From Palsa-1447 sp964509885 (GTDB taxonomy: Bacteria; Verrucomicrobiota; Verrucomicrobiia; Opitutales; Opitutaceae), in NCBI GenBank assembly GCA_964509885.1, contig CAZDZL010000004.1, positions 1-64,000 of the forward strand: 64,000 nucleotides of DNA. Direction: 5' to 3'. Under the pieces are notes generated by a model. The model made no database searches. It was not told where the DNA came from and worked only from the letters and a program-made list of their open reading frames with translations. Both the position numbers and the translations under genes were made by a program. Below, one piece after another: positions 1 to 6,258 of the stretch. Position 1 is the stretch's first letter. Every line of letters begins with the position of its first letter.

Positions 1-45
1 TTCACACGCACGGGGTCACTGGTTCGAGTCCAGTAGCGTCCACCA
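1..45 (+). tRNA. 3' half of tRNA-Val (anticodon CAC), cut by the window edge
   Basis: The first 45 bases read as the 3' part of a tRNA. Bases 1-7 are an anticodon loop (TTCACAC, anticodon CAC at 3-5), 8-12 the 3' anticodon stem, 13-17 the variable loop. Bases 18-22 (ACTGG) and 30-34 (CCAGT) form a perfect five-pair T stem around the loop TTCGAGT. Bases 35-41 are the 3' acceptor strand, 42 the discriminator A, and CCA is encoded at 43-45. The 5' half lies outside the window, so the acceptor pairing cannot be checked. Two degenerate copies of this 3' end follow within 1.4 kb. Confidence 0.85.
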
Positions 46-320
46 TCTCAAGTAATTTTCCATCGCGCGATACGATACGAAAAGCGGACGGGTCTGGAAC
101 AAGCGGAGGGTAACAACAGCGGGTTATTGTTAGTATGGATTTTGGGCACGCAGATCGCCAGGATGTTGAGCCGGGCGCTCCCGTTGGATGGCGGATCGTC
201 AGAACATCCGGCACAACGGCCGCAGCCGGCCCGTCAATCCAATGAAAGGTCGAATTCGTGGGCTGCTATTGCGGGCTGATCAATCCTTGACCGAGGCACA
301 AATGGGACTAGATTGAGCAC

Positions 321-584
321 ATGGCAAAGACTACTCTTCTTCGGGCTCGCGTAGACATTGGACGAAAAAATCGCGCCGAAAAGATACTTGGACGTTATGG
401 CCTGACACCCGCCCAGGCCATCAATGTCTTTTATGCGAAGGTATCCGAGACCAACGGCCTGCCCTTCGATTTGCGACCGAGCGAAACAGCGGATTTGCTG
501 GCTGACCCCGAGTTTAGGACCTACTTGGCGCGTTTGAAGACGGGCCAGGTTGCCTACCACGAATCAGAAGAAGTTCCGGCTTGA
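321..584 (+). CDS. RelB/DinJ-type antitoxin
   Basis: An 87-residue protein of RelB/DinJ antitoxin type. The N-terminal part (MAKTTLLRARVDIGRKNRAE, residues 1-20) followed by GLTPAQAINVFYAKV resembles the ribbon-helix-helix DNA-binding region of this family, and the C-terminal half would bind and neutralise the toxin. Antitoxins of this type usually repress their own promoter together with the toxin. The ATG is preceded by no clear Shine-Dalgarno sequence. The stop codon overlaps the start of the next gene by four bases (TTGA), the usual coupling of a type II toxin-antitoxin pair. Base composition is lower in GC than downstream genes, and the pair lies between a tRNA 3' end and a degenerate copy of it, suggesting acquired DNA. 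Confidence 0.8.
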   Translation: MAKTTLLRARVDIGRKNRAEKILGRYGLTPAQAINVFYAKVSETNGLPFDLRPSETADLLADPEFRTYLARLKTGQVAYHESEEVPA

Positions 585-841
585 GGTTCTCAGATCAGGT
601 CGTCGATGCCTTCAAGGCGCCGCATCCCGGTGTCAGGAGGGACATCCGGCGCGCCCTTGACGAGGTAAACGCCGGGAAGAAACGTGACGTTGCCGCGCTG
701 ACCGGAGAACTTACCGGTTTCTGGCGCCTGCGTGTTGGCAAACATAGAATTGTCTTTCGCTACGACGAGGTGGGCAAATTGACGGCCGAATTTTTGGGGC
801 CGCGAAGCACCATATATCGCAACTTCAGGCCACCGAGGTGA
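581..841 (+). CDS. RelE/ParE-type toxin
   Basis: An 86-residue protein of the RelE/ParE toxin superfamily. The segment FWRLRVGKHRIVFRYD (about residues 47-62) is the hallmark strand pair of the family, with the basic residues that in RelE enzymes contact mRNA; the C-terminal IYRNFRPPR resembles the usual short terminal strand. It starts at TTG (581-583), overlapping the antitoxin stop at 582-584. RelE members cut mRNA in the ribosome and ParE members poison gyrase; the sequence does not decide between them. The gene ends just before a tRNA-3'-end-like scar at 857-890. Confidence 0.8.
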   Translation: MRFSDQVVDAFKAPHPGVRRDIRRALDEVNAGKKRDVAALTGELTGFWRLRVGKHRIVFRYDEVGKLTAEFLGPRSTIYRNFRPPR

Positions 842-856
842 TTCTGTCCCGACTGG

Positions 857-890
857 CTCACTGTTTCGATTCCGGTAGCATCATCCACCA
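857..890 (+). repeat. Degenerate copy of the tRNA-Val 3' end
   Basis: Bases 857-890 align with the tRNA 3' end at 16-45. TCACTG, TTCGA, TCC and GTAGC match in order, and CCACCA closes the element after a small insertion. About 21 of the first 25 aligned positions agree (counted by eye). This is what an attachment-site duplication left by integration into a tRNA gene would look like. It separates the toxin-antitoxin pair from the next gene. Confidence 0.6.
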
Positions 891-907
891 CCTTATTCCA
901 AGTCATC

Positions 908-1279
908 GTGCCGTTATCCATTTTCCATATCGGGCTTACGCTGGATCATCCATTGATCCCGGTGGAAGAGCGCGCACTTATCGAGGAAAGGTTGCGCGAT
1001 CTGCGCCAACGGATGACACGCGCTGGCTACAGGTACGAAATCATCCAGGCATCGCCCGAGACCGGCCTCGATGGCTTCAGACATCAATTGGAGACCCAAC
1101 CTTGCGACGGCGTGCTAATCGGGGGTGGACTGGCGGGCAACGAGTCGATGTCATACTTCATGGAACAGATCATCGACGTAACTCATGAACTGGCCCCAAG
1201 AGCGAAAATAATGTTCCACAACCACTCAGTCGACGTAAGGGCGACTGTAGAGCGCTGGCTGGGGTCCCAGTCAGTCTAG
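908..1279 (+). CDS. Conserved hypothetical protein
   Basis: A 123-residue protein without signal peptide or membrane segment. I do not recognise a named domain. The sequence alternates charged helices (EERALIEERLRDLRQRM, residues 21-37) with a core containing CDGVLIGGGLAGN and a C-terminal part with KIMFHNHSVDVRATVERW. The pattern of beta strand, glycine-rich loop and helix suggests a small alpha/beta fold. The likely start is GTG at 908, because the beta strand IFHIGLTLDHP begins at once after it; there is no clear ribosome binding site. The gene sits alone between two degenerate tRNA 3' ends (857-890 and 1329-1363), like cargo of a small insertion. Confidence 0.6.
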   Translation: MPLSIFHIGLTLDHPLIPVEERALIEERLRDLRQRMTRAGYRYEIIQASPETGLDGFRHQLETQPCDGVLIGGGLAGNESMSYFMEQIIDVTHELAPRAKIMFHNHSVDVRATVERWLGSQSV

Positions 1280-1328
1280 AGGCCCGTTGTTTCTCAAACG
1301 GCCATTTTCACAATTCTGCCCGGACGAC

Positions 1329-1363
1329 CCCACTGTCTCGAGTCCAGCGGCGTCCTCCACCCA
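1329..1363 (+). repeat. Second degenerate copy of the tRNA-Val 3' end
   Basis: CCACTG, then TCGAGTCCAG and GCGTCC match the tRNA 3' end at 16-45 in order, followed by a two-base insertion and CCACCC. About 21 of 26 positions agree before the insertion (counted by eye). It ends four bases before the start of the DUF347 gene, so insertion may have replaced the native leader of that gene. Confidence 0.6.
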
Positions 1364-1366
1364 GAC

Positions 1367-2125
1367 ATGAACGAAAGCCCAAGGACGGGACTGAGCAAGG
1401 TCCCCGAGGTCACGCTCGTCTTCTGGGTCACAAAGGTGGCCGCCACCACGCTCGGGGAGACCGCGGGCGACGCGCTTTCCATGTCGATGAACCTGGGATA
1501 CCTGATCAGCACCTGCATCTTCGCAGGCCTCTTCGCGGTCATGGTCGCGTCGCAGATCTCGGCGAAGGGGTTCCGAGCGTGGCTCTATTGGGCCACGATC
1601 ATCGCAACCACGACCTTGGGTACGACCCTGGCCGACTTTGCCGACCGCTCCCTTGGGATCGGATACACGGGGGGCTCGTCGGTGCTCCTGGCGCTGCTCC
1701 TGGGATCACTCTGGATCTGGCACCGCACGCTCGGGACCATCGCGATCGCCTCGGTCCGCTCTCCCAAGGCCGAGATGTTCTACTGGGTCACGATCATGTT
1801 CTCCCAGACCCTCGGGACCGCCCTGGGCGACTGGACGGCCGACTCCGCGGGCCTCGGCTACCTTGGGGGCGCCGCCATTTTCGGATCGCTCCTGGCTCTG
1901 GTCACGGCGGCTTTCCTCTGGACCCGGATCTCGCGGACGGCGCTCTTCTGGACGGCCTTCGTCCTCACGCGGCCCCTCGGGGCGGTGCTCGGCGACTTCC
2001 TGGACAAGCCCACCGGCGCCGGCGGGCTGGACCTGAGCCGTTTTTCCGCCTCGGCCGCCCTCCTTGCGATCATGGTGGGATGCATCTTGTTTTTTCCCCA
2101 GCGCGCGGCAAGGAGCGCGCACTGA
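1367..2125 (+). CDS. DUF347/COG4705 repeat membrane protein
   Basis: A 252-residue integral membrane protein made of four similar units. Each unit has the pattern W-[VA]-T-[KI]-x(2)-[TS]-x-T-L-G-x-[TA]-x-[GA]-D followed about ten residues later by G-x-G-Y and a hydrophobic helix: TKVAATTLGETAGD (residues 22-35), ATIIATTTLGTTLADF, VTIMFSQTLGTALGDW and a last one with LTRPLGAVLGDF. This matches the DUF347 repeat family of uncharacterised membrane-anchored proteins. About eight hydrophobic segments are likely. No substrate is known. The ATG at 1367 follows a tRNA-like scar directly and has no Shine-Dalgarno sequence. Confidence 0.8.
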   Translation: MNESPRTGLSKVPEVTLVFWVTKVAATTLGETAGDALSMSMNLGYLISTCIFAGLFAVMVASQISAKGFRAWLYWATIIATTTLGTTLADFADRSLGIGYTGGSSVLLALLLGSLWIWHRTLGTIAIASVRSPKAEMFYWVTIMFSQTLGTALGDWTADSAGLGYLGGAAIFGSLLALVTAAFLWTRISRTALFWTAFVLTRPLGAVLGDFLDKPTGAGGLDLSRFSASAALLAIMVGCILFFPQRAARSAH

Positions 2126-2195
2126 CGCCGTGGGCCCTCCGGTGGATTCTCCAGCTGCGAAGGGACACGGGCTCTCGCCCTCGCGTCTCGCACGG

Positions 2196-2825
2196 ATGCC
2201 GCAGGGTTCGTGCCGGCGCCTGCTGCGTCGCCTTGCATCCTATCTCCTCGTCGCTTGCGTGGTGTCCGCGAGCGGTCGCGCGGGTGAGCCTCCGCCTCCC
2301 GCGGCCACGGCGCAGGGCCTCTGCGACGCCCTGATTACCGTCATGAAGCAGGGCGGTGCGACGACCTTCGAGGGACGGGAGGCCGCCCTTTCGCCCGAGG
2401 TGCGCCAGGATTTCGACCTGGCGGCGATGACCCGCATCATCGTGGGCCCGCCCTGGAAGGGCCTCTCCCCCGCCGACAGGAAGGACGTGACCGACGCCTT
2501 CAGCGACTACAGCGTCGCCAACTACGCGCAGCGGTTCAAGAGCTACTCCGGCGAGCGCTTCGAGGTGGACCCGGTGCCGGCCACCCTGCCAAGCGGCGAC
2601 TGCGTCGTGCACACCAAGCTGCACACGGGCGACCCCGAGCCCGTGCAGCTCGACTACATGATGCGCCTCCGGGACGGGCGCTGGCGGATCATCGACGTCT
2701 TCCTGAGCGGCACGATAAGCGAGCTGGCCGCAAGGCGGTCCGAGTATTCGCTGGTCCTTCGCACCGGAGGAGCGCAGGCGCTGGTCGACCTGCTGAAAAG
2801 GAAGACCGCCGAGCTCAGCCGGTAG
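2196..2825 (+). CDS. MlaC/HpnM-like periplasmic lipid-binding protein
   Basis: A 209-residue exported protein of the MlaC/Ttg2D/HpnM family, which carries phospholipids or hopanoids through the periplasm. The N-terminus (RRLLRRLASYLLVACVVSAS) is a signal peptide. The mature part has family features: LCDALITVMKQG, then FDLAAMTRIIVGPPWKGLSP, then a helix with FSDYSVANYAQRFKSYSGE, then strands including LDYMMRLRDGRWRIIDV and a terminal helix. ATG 2196 puts the signal peptide at the very start; GTG codons at 2130 and 2142 are alternatives. Its stop abuts the stop of the convergent mlaA gene with no base between. Together with that lipoprotein and the HpnN-like exporter it makes a plausible envelope lipid transport set. 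Confidence 0.8.
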   Translation: MPQGSCRRLLRRLASYLLVACVVSASGRAGEPPPPAATAQGLCDALITVMKQGGATTFEGREAALSPEVRQDFDLAAMTRIIVGPPWKGLSPADRKDVTDAFSDYSVANYAQRFKSYSGERFEVDPVPATLPSGDCVVHTKLHTGDPEPVQLDYMMRLRDGRWRIIDVFLSGTISELAARRSEYSLVLRTGGAQALVDLLKRKTAELSR

Positions 2826-3596
2826 TCAGCGCCCCGGATCCTCGTAGAAGTCGGGCGAGGGCAGCTGCGAGGGACGGTTCGAGCCCGTGAGCTCGGCGGC
2901 GCGGTGCTGGCGGAAGAGGCTTCGGAAAGAGGCATAGTAGTCGATCGCCTCCTTCTCCATCTCGTCCAGCGCCTCGATGCTGCGCGAGCGCTTGTCGACC
3001 CCGTCCAGCACCGCGCGCCCGCCGGTCACATAGGTGCTGAAGTGGTCGGTGTTCGTCAGGTATCGAAACGGGTCGATGTAGGCGTCGACTCCGGACCCGA
3101 CGCCGTCGCGCGGATTCGTGGGCCCGAGGACGGGCAGGATGATGTAGGGCCCCTCGGGAAAACCCCAGGCCCAGAATGTCTGGCCAAAGTCCCCCATCTT
3201 CTTCGGGAGGTGGTTGCGGCCCGCCACGTCCCTGAATCCCGCTATCCCCGCGGTGCTGTTGATCAGGAAACGCACGGCCGTGGCGCCCGCGTCCCGGACC
3301 CGTCCCTGCAGCAGCGTGTTCGCGAAGACGATCGGCTCGTTCAGGTTGTCCAGAAAGTGGCGCAGGCCGTCCCGGACGGTGCCCGGGAGCGCCGCGCGGT
3401 ACCCCTTGGCGACCGGCTTGATCAGGTCGCGGTCGAACGCCTGGTTGAAGGCGAAGGTCTTTCTGTTGAGAGGCTCCAGGGGATCGTGGTTCGCCCTGAA
3501 CTGCGCGCGGGCCTCCGGATCCACGGGCTCGGTGGCGCAGCCGCAAAGGCAGAGCACGGCGAAGGCCGCACCGGCGAGCCGGAGACGCAGCCTCAC
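2826..3596 (-). CDS. mlaA: MlaA/VacJ outer-membrane lipoprotein
   Basis: A 256-residue lipoprotein of the MlaA (VacJ) family, which in Proteobacteria removes misplaced phospholipids from the outer leaflet of the outer membrane. The signal peptide ends in the lipobox LCGC with the lipidated cysteine at residue 20. The family core is clear: DPLEPLNRKTFAFNQAFD, then KGYRAALPGTVRDGLRHFLDN, NEPIVFANTLLQG, FGQTFWAWGFPEGPYIILP and GPTNPRDGVG. The start is GTG at 3596, overlapping the stop of the MMPL gene by four bases (GTGA), so the two are translationally coupled. No mlaFEDB genes are visible here, and the neighbouring exporter is of a different type. Confidence 0.9.
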   Translation of the reverse strand: MRLRLRLAGAAFAVLCLCGCATEPVDPEARAQFRANHDPLEPLNRKTFAFNQAFDRDLIKPVAKGYRAALPGTVRDGLRHFLDNLNEPIVFANTLLQGRVRDAGATAVRFLINSTAGIAGFRDVAGRNHLPKKMGDFGQTFWAWGFPEGPYIILPVLGPTNPRDGVGSGVDAYIDPFRYLTNTDHFSTYVTGGRAVLDGVDKRSRSIEALDEMEKEAIDYYASFRSLFRQHRAAELTGSNRPSQLPSPDFYEDPGR

Positions 3597-6175
3597 GGGA
3601 ACGGGCCCTTCCTGGGCGGGGGACGCAGCCCGAGGAGCGCGGGCAGCACAAACAGGGTGCAGAACAGCGTGAAGAAGAGGGCCAGGCTCAGGAATTTTCC
3701 CATCTCGGACATGCCCGGCGACCTCGAGAACACGAGGCTGCCAAACGCCGTCCCCGTGGTGAGCGCGCTGAACACGATCCCTCGCGCCGTGGGCGAGCCG
3801 AGCATTCCGGGCTCGCCCGACCTGCGCCGCATCACGAAGTAGATCGCGAAGGCGACCCCGATCCCGAGCATCATCGGCAGCGTTATGATATTGGCGAAGT
3901 TGATCGAGAAACCCAGGAGCGAGGCCGCGCCGAGGGTCAGGGCGCCGGCCATGAGGAGGGGCGCGAGGACGAGCACGACGTCCAGCAGGCTGCGAAGGAC
4001 GGAGAAAAGCAGGACCGAGATCGCGACGACGGCCAGGATCCCGGCCTCGGCGAAGGCGCGGGGTGCCAGGCGCGTCCACTCGTCGACCTCGACGGCCGAG
4101 CCCACGGCCTGCGGAAACACGGCCCTGACCGTCCGCGCGAATCCCCGGAGGGCCTCGTTGCTTCGCATGTCCCCCCGCGGGAACACCTGGAGCCGCCATC
4201 GGCCGTCGGGCGCCACCCAGTCCCGCCGGAAGTCGGCCGGCAGCGTGTCCAGGGTCACCGGCCCCGCGCGGAGTATCTCGCGCAGGTCGTCCAGGCGACG
4301 CCCTATCCCGCCGGCGAGGTTGTCCGCGAGGAGCGGCACCGCGGACGGGCCCCGCGAGACCAGGGCGCGGAAGGTCGCCGCCAGGGAGGCGGCCGTCTCG
4401 TCGCCCCGCGCACCCAGCTCCGCCAGGTCCCCGGCGCACCTGCCCAGTGCCGCAAGGACCTGCGGCGGCTCGGGCGCCGGCTTGGCCGCCGCCGGGGAGA
4501 GCGTGGGCCCCAGGAGGGAGGCGGCGTCGGAAAGCAGGTCGAGCTTCGGCTGCTGGTCGGCGGGAACGAAGCTCGCGACGCTCAGGACCCGGGCGACGCC
4601 GGGAAGCGCCTCGAGCCTCTTGCCGGCGGCCGGGGCCTCGTCGCGGGGCGCGAGGAGCTCTATCGTGTAGGGTGACGTATCGGGGTCCGCCATGAGGTCG
4701 AAGAGCGTCCTCACGGATTCGGCGCGCGGGTTCTGCAGGTCCACCGGGTTGAAGTCCAACCGAAGCCGGGGAATCGCGGCCGCCGCGAGGCCGAAAAGAA
4801 CAAGGGCGGCCGCGAGGACGGCGCGCGGGCGCTTCCCGAGGTATGCGTCCAGGCGACGGCCCAGCTGGGTCCCCGGGTCCTCCGCCCGGGCGCCGGGTGC
4901 CAGGAGCGTGAGGAGCGCCGGCAGCAGGGTCAGGTTGAGCGCCAGCGCGAGGATCATCCCCACCCCGGCGATGATCCCGAGGTCCCTCACCCCGAGATAG
5001 GCCGTCGGGGCGAAGGCGAGGAACCCGACGGCGGTCGCGGCCGCCGCGACGGCCAGGGGCGGACCCACGCCCAACGCGGTACGACCCAAGGCCTCGCCTG
5101 CAGCCGCGGCGGTGCGCTCGGCGGCGAAGCGGACGCTGAACTGGATCCCGAAGTCGATCGCGATTCCCACGAAGAGCGGCACGAAGGCGATCGAGACGGG
5201 GTTGAAGGGACCTACGACGCCGACGGCGAAGGCCAGGCACCCCACCAGCCCGACCGCGAGGGTCGCAAGGACCGCAAGGATCGTGCGCAGCGAACGCAGA
5301 CCAAGCGCGAGCCAGAAGAGAAAGAGCCCCAGGGCGAGCGCCGTCGTGAAGGCGACGCCCTCCGACAGGACCGCCAGTTGGTCGTTGTCGAGCGCCACGG
5401 GCCCGGTGACGCGGACCGTTGCGCCCGTTCCCGGGCCGGCGCCCGCGGCTGCCGCGGCCTCCCTAATCCCGGCCAGCGCCTGGGACGCGGCCTCCACCTG
5501 CCCGAAATTCAGGGTCGCGGAGGCCAGGACGAAGTGGCGCCGGCTTCCCGGCGACGCCTTCCTGCCGCTGAGCATCGATTCCCAGGATAGGGGGGCACGG
5601 CGCCCCTCAAGCGCGTCGCGGGCGGCCTTGCCGACCGTCGCAAACGCGGGGTCGATCTTCCCGGGGTCCACCGCGGCGTGGAGGCCTCCCTGGGCCAGCA
5701 GGTCGACGGCATCCAGGACGCCCCTCACGCTAGGGTCCGAGGCCAGGGTTCCCAGGAACGGCTGGGCGGCGACCAGGTGGTCCGTCAGGTCCTGGACCTC
5801 GTTTTCAGGGAGAAAAAGCATGCCATACCGCCTGAAATAGGGGTTGGCGTCGGGCTGCCTCACGTACCTGAAGAGATCGGGACGCCCCGCCATGCGCTGC
5901 GCCAGGGAGGCGGCGACGTCGGAGGCCTCCTCGGGGGTGTCGCCGTCGACCACCGCCAGCAGCAGGTGGTCGTCCTGGGGAAACTGCCGGGCAATGTCGG
6001 CCGAGGCCCTCTGCCAGGGGAGGCTGGGGTCGACCAGCTTGCCGGTGTCGCTGTCGATGCTCATCCGGCGGGCCACGAATGCCCCGCCGCCCAGTGCGAG
6101 CAGTGCCGCCAGCCCGGCTACCGCAGGGGCATTTCGGCGGCTAAAGTCGACAATACGGCTTATGATTTCTTGCAT
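3593..6175 (-). CDS. MMPL/RND-family transporter, HpnN-like
   Basis: An 860-residue inner-membrane transporter of the MMPL/RND superfamily, closest by architecture to HpnN, which moves hopanoids to the outer membrane. Residues 1-35 hold the first membrane helix, followed by a large periplasmic loop (about 36-265), a first block of five or six helices including GIAIDFGIQFSVRFAAE (the conserved acidic segment of such transporters), a second periplasmic domain (about 470-720) and a second helix block containing MMLGIGVAFAIYFVMRRR and ALTTGTAFGSLVFSRSPG. It is the first gene of a two-gene unit with mlaA, and the MlaC/HpnM-like gene converges on them. Divergent from the TonB receptor with an 83-base shared upstream region. 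Confidence 0.85.
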   Translation of the reverse strand: MQEIISRIVDFSRRNAPAVAGLAALLALGGGAFVARRMSIDSDTGKLVDPSLPWQRASADIARQFPQDDHLLLAVVDGDTPEEASDVAASLAQRMAGRPDLFRYVRQPDANPYFRRYGMLFLPENEVQDLTDHLVAAQPFLGTLASDPSVRGVLDAVDLLAQGGLHAAVDPGKIDPAFATVGKAARDALEGRRAPLSWESMLSGRKASPGSRRHFVLASATLNFGQVEAASQALAGIREAAAAAGAGPGTGATVRVTGPVALDNDQLAVLSEGVAFTTALALGLFLFWLALGLRSLRTILAVLATLAVGLVGCLAFAVGVVGPFNPVSIAFVPLFVGIAIDFGIQFSVRFAAERTAAAAGEALGRTALGVGPPLAVAAAATAVGFLAFAPTAYLGVRDLGIIAGVGMILALALNLTLLPALLTLLAPGARAEDPGTQLGRRLDAYLGKRPRAVLAAALVLFGLAAAAIPRLRLDFNPVDLQNPRAESVRTLFDLMADPDTSPYTIELLAPRDEAPAAGKRLEALPGVARVLSVASFVPADQQPKLDLLSDAASLLGPTLSPAAAKPAPEPPQVLAALGRCAGDLAELGARGDETAASLAATFRALVSRGPSAVPLLADNLAGGIGRRLDDLREILRAGPVTLDTLPADFRRDWVAPDGRWRLQVFPRGDMRSNEALRGFARTVRAVFPQAVGSAVEVDEWTRLAPRAFAEAGILAVVAISVLLFSVLRSLLDVVLVLAPLLMAGALTLGAASLLGFSINFANIITLPMMLGIGVAFAIYFVMRRRSGEPGMLGSPTARGIVFSALTTGTAFGSLVFSRSPGMSEMGKFLSLALFFTLFCTLFVLPALLGLRPPPRKGPFP

Positions 6176-6258
6176 TATCCCCCCGATCCTATGGAAGAAT
6201 TACCCGTGCATCTGCAAGACACGCAATAGCGTATGGTTGCGGAAACCCCAATTTGCCC

